Assembly (NCBI GenBank): GCA_000934455.1
Contig: KN887023.1
Span: 40,188 to 75,688, forward strand
Direction: 5' to 3'
Source of the DNA: Apostichopus parvimensis
Lineage: Eukaryota; Echinodermata; Holothuroidea; Aspidochirotida; Stichopodidae
Length of the DNA stretch: 35,501 nt
This document shows, in pieces, positions 1-10,796 of this stretch. Positions within the stretch are counted from its first letter, which is position 1. Each line of letters opens with the position of its first letter. The notes below the pieces were generated by a model. The model did not search any database, was not told where the DNA came from, and saw only the letters and a program-made list of their open reading frames with translations. Position numbers and translations under genes: made by a program.

Positions 1-147
1 GAAAAATATAGAAAAAAAACTCTCAATTAGAATTGTGCATTTCATGACCGTCTGTTGAACCAAGTTTTCTTCCAGCTGTTCATGTTACAAGTATCAATCA
101 GTAGCACTTACCAGCAATAACAACATTTTATCTGTTTGTCCCTTCAG

Positions 148-325
148 ATGGATCCATGGACCACCAACTTCCTTTTCACCGTGTTCGAAGGAATCTCTGC
201 AGACGTCCATTAGAAGAAGAATTGTAAGCTGTCTGATAGATCAACCAGCTGGATTTATGTTCCCGCCACGCTGTGGTGATGGTAACCTTGACGACGGAGA
301 AGAGTGTGATTGCGGATCCGAAGAG
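148..325 (+). CDS. Exon A: end of ADAM metalloproteinase module and start of disintegrin domain
   Basis: The acceptor follows a pyrimidine stretch ending CCTTCAG. The exon enters with the last base of a split codon and leaves in phase 0 at GAG|GTGACT, a slightly weak donor. The translation contains SFSPCSKESLQ, SCLIDQP and then PRCGDGNLDDGEECDCGSEE. These match the typical ADAM junction, in which a C-S-x motif and C-L-x-x-x-P close the protease and C-G-N-G...G-E-E-C-D-C-G opens the disintegrin domain. The zinc-binding HExxH motif is not here; it would be upstream. Confidence 0.85.
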
Positions 326-3300
326 GTGACTAGTCGGTCACGGTTCCTCGTGTCTTCCCTTTCTCTGTTCTTCCTTTCTAGAAGTGTTGCATTATTCTGT
401 TTCTAAAATGTAAACAAGATTTAAAACTGTCTCACTTTAAATTTGAGATTTTCCTGTCAGTTGAAGGGATATAGTTATCACACTATAAGTAATTAGTTCT
501 GTTTCGTTTATGGGTTTACTCTGGTAATTGAAGTAATGGTTCAATTGACAAACAGTGCATAGAACTACTTGGAAAGCTTGTTACTTATCAGATAAATTGA
601 TGAGGCAAGTGTGACAAGGAATATTTGCAGAAATCGAGCAAGGGAATAACAAAGATTATAAACTTCAATGCCAATCACTGAGGATCACACACTACAATTA
701 GGATAATTTACCCTTCGTATATAATTAAGGAGGTGTTCTACAACAACACATATATTAGTAATGTTATATTTAGAGTTTAAAAATATTATCAAGTCTTGGT
801 TTAATTGTGAAACCTCCCTTCATAAAGATTTTATTTAATCGTTCTGTAATGTGTTTCATATCAAGGAATGCAGAGATGCTTGTTGTAGTCCTTTGAATTG
901 TACACTTGACAAGATCAGGGCTGAATGCCAACCAACAAGTCTGTCGCCATCAACTACTTCCTGCCCTCCAGACTACGACACTACGTACATAGAGGATTTT
1001 GTCACAGAGTTTGAAACGGAACCTTACGACTTAACCACATTGTTAGACGAGGAAGATGCACAGGTTACAAGCTCATCATATCTGACATCCCAAATGACCG
1101 CAACAGAGAGGCCATTAACTGAGAACGAGAAACTTATCTCACAAATCAAGGAGTTGCTTGGGGCAGCGAGTATCCAGGCACCACCCAGTCTTATCCAGGG
1201 GCCTGGTGATAGTCTGCAATACTTTACAGCTGCTGCTAATGTGACATTAACATGCCAAGTTAGCGGAGTGCCCAAACCCAAGTAAGACATACCTTTCATA
1301 GTTCTTTTAAAACAAACTTGTTTATTAACGGTTTTGTAGTTCTTTGTTTTACCATTTAAACATATTATTACTGGGGTTACAGTTTTTAACTAGTTTAATA
1401 TGAAACAAGGATGTAGACTTTAAAACTTAAAAAAATATTTTGATAAATCTTTTGTTGGTTGAGAAAAGCTGTTACATATTTTAACGTGTTTGACCAACAA
1501 AAAAATTAGCTTGAGTTTGCATTTAGTAGTTTGGGGAGAATGGTTGTCCATAAAGTCATTGAAAACTCTGACAGTGTATATCTAAATTAACAAACTGAAC
1601 ATAGGACATAACTTAAATCAGAGGTCACCCTGCATGGAGGAGCATTGCTTCAGATATATTTAATTGGCTATTTGAATAGTGAAATCTGCATCAGTGGTAT
1701 TGCTGCTCACAGAATGCATGAACCAGAGATCGCTTTCACAATGTTAATAACTTGTCATAACCGTGACTTTAATCCCAACCATTTATTAATGTCTTGATGT
1801 CATCAGTGTCACTTGGTTCAGAGATGGGCTAGAGCTAACACAAGATGAGGGTGCACTGGGGCTAACTGAAGAGGATGGGTCTCTGAGCATCATCAGTGTA
1901 GCTCAATCTGATGCTGGAGATTATCACTGCCAAGCAGAAAACAGCCACGGCCTGATTATTTCAGACAAAACAACTTTATCCATTGCATGTAAGTATATCG
2001 ATGATCCAGTGAATATTACAAACCCCGGCATTACTAAGTAAGGTCAGCAATATCCATTATTGCAAATTTATATATGCATAGACTAGGTCAATATTATACT
2101 AATGGGCCTAGCTTGGTGTAGGCCAGCATTGATTGTGTAGGTATAGGCTAACATTACATAAATTGGTAGACGCTAATAGTTTCTTGAAATATTAATGCAG
2201 AGACAAGCGATAGTGATTATTGACGTAGGAATTACTTGACTCAAGCCAACATAATTATAGGCAAAAGAAAGTAAGTTAGGGCACTAACTTATATTGTTTG
2301 AACATTACTTGTAGAAGGTTAATGTGAAGCTTAATAGATCAATACAAGTGTACAATTTTTCTGACTCCGGGTTTACTGGAGGTTCAGCTTTTTAAACCAG
2401 ATCGATGGTACAATTGTTGCTTGTACAATACATCAAAATGAAGCAGATGGGTAAAAGTTTATCCGCTATGATGTAAGGCATATCTGACACACAGTGAAGT
2501 TCTAGAGGATGAACAAAATCTCAACCACCCCCTTCCCCCACCACCACCCCCTTTACCTTAGTAGGCCTGCTCTCTAAGTTTTAGTTACCAACCCAACCTA
2601 ATATTAGATATACAGAGACAAATCAGTAACAATTGGTGGCTAGAAGTTTCATTGTTCTCACTCCTTGTGCAGACTTTGATGAGTTTTCAATGATGGGACC
2701 ACTAGAGATATATCATCTTGATGAAAGAGACTCCAAAGTTCTGGAATGCCAGGTTCCTGACAGCAACCCAACACCAGAAATTTTCTGGACCAAAAATTTA
2801 GACACAAAAGAACCTTTGACTTTAGATGGTAGGATTACCCAAACTCCATCTGGACACTTAGTGATAGGAAGTGCTTCAACAGAAGATGATGGGGACTACG
2901 CCTGCATAGTCACCAATCCAGTGACGAGGGAGGTACGAGTGGGGCAGAGTATCATCGTGAAAGTGAATGGTTAGTAACTTTAAACAAGAATGGAAAGAGT
3001 ACCAGTCTGATGAATGCTGTGGGAATTGTTTGTTATTAATTGACTCCATAAGACAACCAGGTAATTTATCAGCTTCCTAAGTGAATATGTTGTCAATATA
3101 AATTAATATTCAGAGAGATCATATTTAAGGTACAGCACAGCTTGTAAGATAAAATGTTTTACATGATAAATTAGAAGCCTTCCTCAGTCTCAAAATGTTG
3201 GTCACATGGTCTTACATTGTCATAAATACAACTAGACCTTTGCTTGTAATTTTACAGCAGTTGTATGCGATGGGCACCGACACCATTTTCCACTATGTGC

Positions 3301-6300
3301 AGCTAGTACTTTACTGGAAATTATGACGGTCCTTTAGTATTTATATTTAAGTTTCATTAGCTCAAGTTTGCAGCTTTTGTTACAATGTAGATCAAAGGTC
3401 AAGAAAGGTAAAAACCAGCAAAACTTGTTAACACAATATTGTAAGAAGCTAAAGGTTGCCAGCCTCGATATATACTTGATGTATGACATCCCTTTAATGA
3501 GCACAAGAACAGTGAAGGGGGTGGGGGGTTAATGTAGAGGTCAAACATAATTGTACCAAGAAATTTTTATTCAAACAGTTACATAACTTCAGTAGATTCC
3601 TTTATGAATGTTACTGAGCAAGAGAAAGCTAACAATTTTCATGCAAAGAATTTTGTCTGATATACGGTTTGTCATGTGCAAATTTAAAACTTCTGAGCTA
3701 TTTTTTTGTGATGTGAAATTAAATTGATATAGTTAAGCTGATGATTTGCATTGTTGTGATGTTTCAGTATGCAATCCTACTGAAAATTTACAAAATTCAA
3801 TGCCTAAGGATCCGTAAAGTAGTTAAGCTTTTGCTGTGGGCACAATTTAGGTTTTTTAACATCTTTTAAGTTATGGAATTAATCTAGTTATTAAATTGAA
3901 GACTTTATCACAAGTTACCACTGAGAGGGATGTTGTTCCTGGATTAAGCTATGTGACAAGTGCAATGATTTTCCATCAATATTCTTTATAGCCCTGGCCT
4001 ATGAACCCTTTTGGGAATATACATCACCTCCTGTGATGACATCTTTGATGGGAACTCCACTCTCCCTCCACTGCATATCCTCTGGGAGGTATGTATACAT
4101 GCTGTTACAATAATTCATATTTCATTCCATATCTAATACTTTTCTTCTCATTCTGATACTCTAGTAACACACTGTTTTGCTGGTGTCTGTCAGACAGACA
4201 ACATATATTTTGTTTTTTACATTTTCCACAAATCAAGTAAGGTGTTCAACTAAATTATGTAAAGGAAGGTTTTCCTTCTACTTAAAATGCATTGCTGTTC
4301 CTCAATGATAGGTTTGGTTGTCAAAGAAGGAGTGCATTTGTCCCAGATCACAGAAAAGTATTTATTAAAAGTCAGTCCTGAAGGAGATATTCTATCTATA
4401 TCTGACTTCTATTGTGCCAAAAAATTGTTATTAATAATGTTATAAGTCACCAGATACTGTGCTTCATTGAAGTTAACAGTGTAAATTGTAACTACCCTTT
4501 TAGTTTAGAGCTAACAGCTAACATGAAAAAGCAGACTTCACCCATTTCATTTGGAGTACTACTGTAACCCCCAAGGTCCCTTATGTACACTTCAAAATAC
4601 ATTGGTGATTGTCACTCAGCACATATCAACATCGAAATTATGCTAAGCAACTGGTATATCTCTTTATTATAAATCAAAAAACAACTTTTGCTGTTATCTG
4701 GTACATTTTTTTTACGGGAGCAATGAACCATTTATGTTGCGTCACCAATTTGCCATCAATATTTCCAGCCTTCTTGTAAATTGTATACATGTTTAATCAC
4801 TAATTGTAACAATATTTCATCACTACATTGCTATCAATGCTTCATCACGATATTGGGATCAATATTTCATCACTACTTTTCTATCAATATTGTTTTATAA
4901 ATATTGATGTCAATGTTCCATCACTACATTGCTATCAGTGTTTCATCACTATATTGTTATCAATGTTTTATCACTACATTGCAATCAATGTTTTATCACT
5001 ACATTTGCTTTCAGTGTTTCATCACTACATTGCTATTCAATGTTTCATCACTACTTGTATCAATGTTTCATCATGTATTTGATGGTTGTCTACATTTCCA
5101 TTGATGTTTGATCATGATATTGTTTTTCTCTTCTTCATTCAGCCCAACACCAGAGGTAAAGTGGGAGAAGTTAAGCATGGATGGAGAGTCAGACATCGCA
5201 GACCTAATGGGATACGGCCATAGTTTGACCATACAGTCTCCAGATGTGAATGATAGTGGACTGTACAGATGTACAGGATCGAATGGAGTCGGGAACAGTC
5301 CTCAGGCAATATTTAATGTCAGTGTTGAAGGTAAGAAAATGAAGGGGAAAAAATTTATCCTGTGATGTATTAAATAATGTGTGAAGTAACTGCACCTGTC
5401 TTCACTATGACAGGGCATTACCCTCACTATCTTATCTAAATGTCCCATTTCAGGAGCCCCTGGTTGGATAACTAAGCCTGAGAATGTTGAAATTACAGCT
5501 GGCTCATCCCACAGTTTCATATGTGAAGCTTCTGGACATCCATTACCCAGCATATCATGGTTTGTGAATGGACAACCTGCAGCAGAAGCTGGTACAGTAT
5601 ACACACTGTGATATGAACTCAAAGTATTCTTGACGTGTTATGATTATTATTTCATTGAATATGTCATTACTGGGGTAATTATATTCTGTTTGGTGAGAGA
5701 AAATAGTTCTAGCAGTTCTTTCTTCATTTACTGGCACAGGTGTTTGTCTGTATGCTTTCAAGAAGTAAAAGGTCTTACTGGTCAATGAGTAACATTAATT
5801 AAGCCACATTAATTTATTAATTTATGCAGCTGTTTATCATTGCATTTACCAAGAATATTTTGTTCATATGTTATTAAGCAATTACCTCCACCCTTCCTTT
5901 TTTATGTAGTATGAAGCGAAAATAATACATTTAAAATTTTCAAATGACTTCAGTCAGAGATATCTATAGACAACTTATGACAATGCAAAGTATATGAAAC
6001 AATGCATTGTTTGGTGTGTTTGCTCACAGTACTGAAGTATCCTCACCTCAGCTACTCATCCGTGGCAGGATCTGGAATCTTTAACATCTCTGAAGAAGAG
6101 GGTATTTACCTGACAGTGGTCCTACAATGCATTGCAAAAAATCAACATGGCAGGTTATTGGCTAATGCATATGCAAATATCATAGGTATGAATGAATTAC
6201 AAACAGCATCAAAAATTGGATTCATGTCTTAAACTATATACCATGTTATAAGCAGAGTAGTGCATGTTTACAAGGATTTGTAATCCAGCAGTCTGATATA

Positions 6301-9300
6301 TATGTGTGTGTATATTTCATCATAGTGATGATCTCATTGTGATAACCACCAGTGCTGAAGAGGTATTATTGTCTGCAATCATCAGCATTATGGAGTAATG
6401 ATATATTTTAATCTCAGTAAATATGCAGTCCTAGTTGCATATCGATTGCCTACCTGTATTGGCAGCATGTGTAAGCCTGTAAATACCTTGCGCATCAAAT
6501 GGGAAACAACTTAATATAGTGAATCATCAAGGTCATAAAGTATGCCCAGATGTTATGGTCATTTTTGTCCTTGTCAGATATGGTTTAAGATAATCTAGGA
6601 ACCGGGCATATTTTTAAGGATTTTCTCTGGTCATCCCTCAGACAACTAGTTCTTGCATTTTGGTTGTCCGAACTATAAGGTACGTTGGTTGTCCAAAAAA
6701 TTGTTGCAAAATATCAGATAAGGACTAAATGCCCTATGTACACTGTAGGAGAAGTGTGTAGGTTTGGTGATAGATTGCCTGCTTTGGGATTCAGTACTGC
6801 CAAAGTGATTCATGGTGATACCAGTTTAATCACTTGACCTATTTGAGGTGTATTTAGTTAAAATGCAATCTGAATTTGATAAACAACTAATCGTCCACGG
6901 GGGGACATCCAAAGCTGAGTTTGGTTGTCCAAACAGAAATTTGGTCATCTTGGATGACCGGACAACCATTAAATATTTTCCCTGTAGGAAACTAAAAGAG
7001 GAAACATGATTTGTCCTTGCTCTCTTCTTTAAGACTTGAAGTCAATATACAAAATAGAGAGTAAAATTCTACCAAATCTGAAGTTTATAACCATAATAAT
7101 CCACCAAGAAATGGATTTCTGTTGTGTTGAAACCATAGAACTAATATATTTTGCTGGATAAGTCATGGCTGCTTCATATATCTTTGCTACATTTGAATGT
7201 GTTGTGAGAAGGTTTGCTGTAGCTGCAACAATTTAAAAAAAAACATTCATGAAAATACATAGCACCATGTAGAGTTAACCATATTAACAACATAATATAA
7301 ATGACAGATGAGAATTTAATGTTGGTTCAGAATTAATGCTATTTACAGTCTTGTTGGATGTCCAAAACACAATGAAAGCCAATCACATCCTCACATCAGA
7401 CTCTATCCTTATGTATTAATTATTTGTATTCATCCAATGAAGATGTCTTTTTTCTTGATTTGCTCTTTGTAGCTTTACCTGCAAAAATCACCTCACTGCT
7501 TCCTGAGAGTGTCTCCTCTCTGGAAGGTGAAGACATCAGGATACCCTGTCAGAGTATTGGAGCACCAAAGCCTGAAATATTTTGGCAAGTTGGAGTCAAA
7601 GTGGTGAGGCCCTGTCATGTTTCCTTGTTTAGATATATGAGTTCTTTTAAGCAATCAAGTAGAACACAGTCGACGTTGAGTATTAACAAATAACATGTAT
7701 AATTTATTGCGATACATCATGCTGTACAGGACAGATATAGGACGACATGTCCAAGGTTACGTATTGACAGATGGAGAGACAGGGTGAACAAGGATGAGCA
7801 GACGGCATGCTTTGACTTATATACCAATATGCAAATACCTATCTCATTAACATACAGGTGCAGATTATACAATGTAGTGCATCGTTTGCACACGTACATA
7901 TGATTGCATATTCAATAACATTACAGGCCCTATCATGATAAATTAGACTGTGACCATAGACTGGAAATATTTGCTGTGATTTTTTTAGGCTGGCGGTGAC
8001 AGCTCCAAACTTTCTCATTGCCTCTGATAATTTAAAGCTGTGCTTGCATTTGACAAAGCTTTCAACATTTATAATTACAGTTGGAGGTCATCCTAATGAT
8101 GTTTTATTCTGTTTATATTTTATTTAGATGCAATTGCTGCTTGAGGTTCGTTGTTGGTTTTGTCCATAGACTGCAGCACATTGTTAATGTAGTAGCATAA
8201 ATCATGTATATCTACTGCTATATAAGCGGTCAAAGCCTTAAATTGGTTTGGTCTACTCTCTTTTGAGACCAAACCAGTATAACTCATTAGATAATCAGAT
8301 GTTATATGATTCATTTTGTACATGATCCCTAAATTATAACTCATGGCTATATCAATCATATATGCACAGCTGATAAGCTGTGTGGTGTTACCGTATAGTT
8401 TTACATTCAGTTCACATCAAATTGTTTACTGATAGCAATACAGATCATATGGATCAACTCATACAGCTGTAGGATCAAATAGTTTTCCATCTCGTTTGGT
8501 CTATAGCTTCTCTCAATACTACTGCATACTACTACATGATGATGTAATTATTATCTGAATCCTTCCTTACCTCACCAGTTACCTCACTATTTAAGATACA
8601 ATCACGATACATTATACATTATTGATTCTACACAGCTGGATGCAGATGAGGATGGCTCTCTCTTCATACCCAGTGCTGGTGTAGGAGATGCCAATAGCTA
8701 CTACTGTCGAGTCAGAAATAAATTTGGTTTTGAAGATAAAAAGGTGGTGGTTCATGTTAGAGGTAAGAACAGTTGGAATTAGTCTTTCAGGAACATATGC
8801 ACGTATATCCAAATATCGTTTGAAGTAAGAGAATTGATATGGATAGTTTAATAGTACACTGTATGAACATTTGAAGTCACATCATGATTGTAGTAAAATG
8901 CAAAAAATAAATGAAAAATTTGAATAGTTAAGACAGTGTAGTGCTTATCTATTCTGATAATTTGTTCAATGTCACTAAAATATTAAGACATTGGGCAACT
9001 GTATAGGATTTTTTTTCTTCACAAAAAGGACCACAGAAGTAAAATGAATGAAATCCCATTGTTATTTTTATTACTTTAGATATTAATGCAAAGAACTGCC
9101 ATGTGATCGGGAATAGGGCATCTAACCATGTATGATCCTATTTTATGTACAATGACATAAAACAGTAAACAAACTTAGGTGACTGTGTGTATTGGGGCAA
9201 TGTTGTTAACTATTAGTCTGTGTCATTCATATGAGATGTGGAAGTGATAATGGATTTAGTTTTACTTATCTCCCTCATATGTGACCCTTGCATGCTTTCC

Positions 9301-9705
9301 AATTCTTAGCTCAAAAAAATAACACTGAGTTTGCCTTTTTTGTGAAGCCAAAAAGATGACCATATTATATATATATTATATTATATTTGACTATATTATT
9401 TCCGTTGACTGTAGGCTTAACTCAGGTCACTCTGTCCTCGAATGATGTCAGTGCTGAAGAGGAATCGGAACTGATATTAACATGTCAAGTGGACCACTAT
9501 GCCGACAACTCTCCAGATGTAGAGTGGTCGAGAGCGGAGGGTACGCCTCTAGACTCTAACCGAACCCTGATTGAGTTTAACGACGAGACTAGCATGTCGA
9601 CTCTGTTCATTGAACGGTTGACTGTGGCTGACTCTGGTTTCTATGTCTGTACGGCAACCACAGAGTATGACCAAGCAGCTGATCAGGCTTACATTACAGT
9701 CTCTG
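148..9705 (+). CDS. ADAM-type half-disintegrin / six-Ig-domain extracellular protein (partial gene, 11 exons)
   Basis: Exons at 148-325, 866-1281, 1807-1988, 2673-2969, 3992-4088, 5143-5330, 5454-5591, 6030-6185, 7473-7603, 8636-8762 and 9415-9705 join in one open frame of about 733 codons; every GT-AG junction keeps the phase. The product has the end of an ADAM metalloproteinase module, the first half of a disintegrin domain, an acidic Ser/Thr-rich linker and six Ig-like domains with the Cys...Trp...Cys pattern. By family knowledge ADAM proteins are secreted or membrane proteases and Ig repeats bind other proteins, so an extracellular adhesion or matrix role is likely. The catalytic part, signal peptide and start codon would lie before the window. 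No transmembrane segment was found. The join of half a disintegrin domain to Ig repeats is unusual and could be a real fusion or a diverged ADAM. Confidence 0.8.
326..865. other. Introns of the Ig gene, first block (326-865, 1282-1806, 1989-2672)
   Basis: These three introns are AT-rich. I see no further coding signature, RNA gene or transposon end in them. A C-rich patch with CCACCACC lies near 2524-2556 in the third. Confidence 0.6.
866..1281 (+). CDS. Exon B: truncated disintegrin segment, acidic linker, first half of Ig1
   Basis: It starts in phase 0 after TATCAAG and ends in phase 2 before GTAAGA. The first residues, ECRDACCSPLNCTLDKIRAEC, complete the ADAM spacing C-x3-CC-x4-C-T-L-x5-C. 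The next expected disintegrin cysteines and the integrin-binding loop are absent. Instead there is about 70 residues rich in Thr, Ser, Asp and Glu, with one more Cys in TSCPPDYD, then the A-C strands of an Ig domain with NVTLTCQVSGVPKP. NVT is a potential N-glycosylation site. The uninterrupted frame argues against a simple skipped exon between the two modules. Confidence 0.88.
1807..1988 (+). CDS. Exon C: second half of Ig1
   Basis: Acceptor TCATCAG and donor CAT|GTAAGT. The phase-2 junction with exon B makes an Asn codon, giving PKP-NVTWFRDG. The exon carries the Ig core tryptophan (TWF) and the tyrosine-corner motif DAGDYHCQAEN, typical of I-set domains in adhesion proteins. It ends in phase 1 after LSIA, a domain boundary. 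Confidence 0.9.
2673..2969 (+). CDS. Exon D: complete Ig domain 2
   Basis: Acceptor CTTGTGCAG and donor AATG|GTTAGT; both ends are phase 1, so this domain is a self-contained symmetrical exon. Core residues are visible in order: LECQV (first Cys), EIFWTKN (core Trp), TEDDGDYACIV (D-x-G-x-Y-x-C). Being symmetrical, it could be skipped without breaking the frame. Confidence 0.92.
2970..3991. other. Intron of the Ig gene
   Basis: A 1,022-bp intron between Ig domains 2 and 3. No coding or repeat structure was recognised. Confidence 0.6.
3992..4088 (+). CDS. Exon E: first half of Ig domain 3
   Basis: Acceptor TTCTTTATAG, donor GGAG|GTATGT, entry phase 1 and exit phase 2. The translation YEPFWEYTSPPVMTS then LSLHCISSG has the first Ig cysteine. 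It is only 97 bp, and is supported by the phase match with exon F and by the conserved Ig1-style split just after the first Cys. Confidence 0.85.
4821..5075. repeat. Imperfect tandem repeat, unit about 26 bp
   Basis: Roughly ten copies of a unit like TTTCATCACTACATTGCTATCAATG occur in a row, with point changes and small indels. It lies in the intron between exons E and F. The open frames seen across it, rich in His, Tyr and Ser, are products of the repeat and not genes. Confidence 0.85.
5143..5330 (+). CDS. Exon F: second half of Ig domain 3
   Basis: Acceptor TTCATTCAG, donor GAAG|GTAAGA. The phase-2 junction makes Ser, giving SSG-SPTPEVKWEK. Core Trp is in VKWEK and the tyrosine corner is VNDSGLYRCTGSN. 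It ends in phase 1. The intron just before it carries a roughly 26-bp tandem repeat. Confidence 0.92.
5454..5591 (+). CDS. Exon G: first half of Ig domain 4
   Basis: Acceptor CCCATTTCAG, donor GCTG|GTACAG, phase 1 at both ends. The translation has SFICEASGHPLPSISWFVNG, with the first Cys and the core Trp in the order seen in I-set domains. The intron before it is only 123 bp. Confidence 0.9.
6030..6185 (+). CDS. Exon H: second half of Ig domain 4, atypical tyrosine corner
   Basis: Acceptor GCTCACAG, donor ATAG|GTATGA, phase 1 at both ends. The frame is open across the exon and ends LQCIAKNQHGRL, a typical F-G hairpin (C-x-A-x-N-x-x-G). In place of D-x-G-x-Y-x-C there is EEGIYLTVVLQC, so the residue two before the Cys is Leu, not Tyr. 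The stretch before it, YPHLSYSSVAGSGIFNIS, replaces the usual C'-E strands. Confidence 0.85.
6186..7472. other. Intron of the Ig gene with repeated TTGGTTGTCC motif
   Basis: A 1,287-bp intron. TTGGTTGTCC or close matches appear near 6661, 6683 and 6920, and the reverse form GGACAACCA near 6960. This may be a decayed repeat. A short TG/TA microsatellite lies near 6299-6315. Nothing else was recognised. Confidence 0.45.
7473..7603 (+). CDS. Exon I: first half of Ig domain 5
   Basis: Acceptor CTCTTTGTAG, donor AAAGTG|GTGAGG; entry phase 1, exit phase 0. The translation has SSLEGEDIRIPCQSIGAPKPEIFWQVG, with the first Cys and core Trp. An upstream GTG (7601) could also serve as donor and would remove one codon without changing frame. 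Confidence 0.88.
7604..9414. other. Introns either side of exon J
   Basis: Introns 7604-8635 and 8763-9414 hold no further exon that I can see. The first has a perfect 11-bp inverted repeat (8244-8254 with 8266-8276). The second ends in an AT-repeat tract near 9364-9390. Confidence 0.55.
8636..8762 (+). CDS. Exon J: second half of Ig domain 5
   Basis: Acceptor TTCTACACAG, donor TTAGAG|GTAAGA; phase 0 in and phase 1 out. The translation LDADEDGSLFIPSAGVGDANSYYC has the Ig E-F strands; the usual D-x-G-x-Y becomes D-A-N-S-Y-Y-C, keeping the Tyr two before Cys. RVRNKFGFED follows as the G strand. Confidence 0.9.
9415..9705 (+). CDS. Exon K: complete Ig domain 6
   Basis: Acceptor TTGACTGTAG, donor TCTG|GTATGA; symmetrical phase 1 exon. 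Core residues: LILTCQVDHY (first Cys), DVEWSRAEG (core Trp), TVADSGFYVCTAT (D-x-G-x-Y-x-C). One N-R-T site could be glycosylated. It is the last exon that can be called confidently. If the donor is not used, the frame runs on to a stop near 9762. Confidence 0.92.
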
Positions 9706-9833
9706 GTATGATCATCCATCCATACATCTTGGTTTGTTCCCATGGTTATGTCATGGTTTTTTAATACAAGGGGATGCTTAGACTTTTCAATACTAACTTG
9801 TGCAATCCTGTGTATTACATATTCATTTTATAG

Positions 9834-9865
9834 TAAACTATGATGATTTTTCTTCTGCCTGGTAG
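9834..9865 (+). CDS. Possible short terminal exon of the Ig gene
   Basis: After a T-rich stretch ending TTTTATAG, a phase-1 frame would read V-N-Y-D-D-F-S-S-A-W and stop at TAG (9863-9865). This would end the protein just after Ig6 and make it secreted. Only the acceptor and phase support it; such short matches arise by chance. The true last exon may be elsewhere. Confidence 0.15.
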
Positions 9866-10090
9866 AAAATACCATGAATTGAACTTGTGAGGCCTAAGAC
9901 AGCTCACTTTCTAGTGGTTATTGGTGGGTAGAGGCAAATGGTCATCTAGGACACCAGCAGTCAAACTCTGAAAACCATTTAAAACATGATACTGTATATC
10001 ATGGTAGAAATCAGGGCATTTATATTATAATAGCTGTTTCTGGTGTGTTACCCCCGGGTTAGGGGAATTCCGGGGTGGTTCTCTTTAGGG

Positions 10091-10149
10091 CTGCAGAAAG
10101 GAGACAGAGAACATATGATGCAGACAGCTCAATTGGCAGAATAGCAAGC
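10091..10149. repeat. 59-bp direct repeat, copy 1
   Basis: Identical over 59 bases to 10736-10794. It begins CTGCAGAAAGGAG and ends AATAGCAAGC. Read on the - strand it ends CTCCTTTCTGCAG, a good splice acceptor, and is followed by CCCTAAAG. Confidence 0.95.
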
Positions 10150-10735
10150 AAATTTTATTATTAGATTAACTGGCAGTAATTTGTCTCATTTCCAGTGAAA
10201 ACACAATTAATACGATAACATTGATTCTGAAATATTGATCTAGGGAAATCCCCTAATTATGAAACAAAATTGGTGGCGCCCTTCCAGTAATTAAATACCA
10301 TACCCACGCTGTGACTTAATACACAGTAGGTCTGGGCCTACGTTAGACAGTGAACGAACAGCGAGCCTAGCTTAACAGTACAAATTTACAGACGATCTCT
10401 ACGTGATCAACATTTATGAAATACACTAATTACCCTACTTGAATTACTAAGCCTAATTGATTGTTTACATTACCACAGATCACAAGTCATGCAACATACG
10501 AACCTTAAATGACGGATTTAACGACAAATAAGTGCTACTCGCTGACCTAACATACAATTGTATACGTAATAATCTGGGACATCGTTGCACGAGTGGTAGC
10601 ATATTTTAATCTTGTAATATCCCATCGATTCCCTTAACATCATCAACCAAGACTTAATCAATCAAAACCAGAGGTATTTTTATACAACTGGTTGAAGTAT
10701 TGGTGTTTAACATTTAATAATTTGTGTAAACTTAC

Positions 10736-10794
10736 CTGCAGAAAGGAGACAGAGAACATATGATGCAGACAGCTCAATTGGCAGAATAGCAAGC
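10736..10794. repeat. 59-bp direct repeat, copy 2
   Basis: Identical to 10091-10149 in the same orientation, 645 bp away. Read on the - strand it ends CTGCAG and is followed by GTAAGT, a strong splice donor. It almost fills the possible fourth TNFR exon. Confidence 0.95.
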
Positions 10795-10796
10795 GC
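10736..10796 (-). CDS. TNFR possible exon 4
   Basis: A phase-2-compatible acceptor (CGTTCACAG) and a strong donor (CTGCAG|GTAAGT) bound 61 bp. The joined frame gives T-R-L-L-F-C-Q-L-S-C-L-H-H-M and continues to LQ in phase 0. It has two Cys but no clear CRD pattern and is too short and polar for a confident membrane segment. If it joins the acceptor-like end of repeat copy 1, the next codons are Pro-stop. Confidence 0.4.

Larger units (their letters stand above)
9706..10735. other. Region between the convergent Ig and TNFR genes
   Basis: No confident exon on either strand. It contains the proximal copy of the 59-bp direct repeat and a GC-rich patch with CCCCCGGGTTAGGGG near 10052. No clear AATAAA polyadenylation signal for either gene was found here, so both gene ends are unresolved. 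Confidence 0.5.

Noticed and set aside
4828..5111. Overlapping His/Tyr/Ser-rich + strand frames
   Set aside because: Three frames are open because of the 26-bp tandem repeat.
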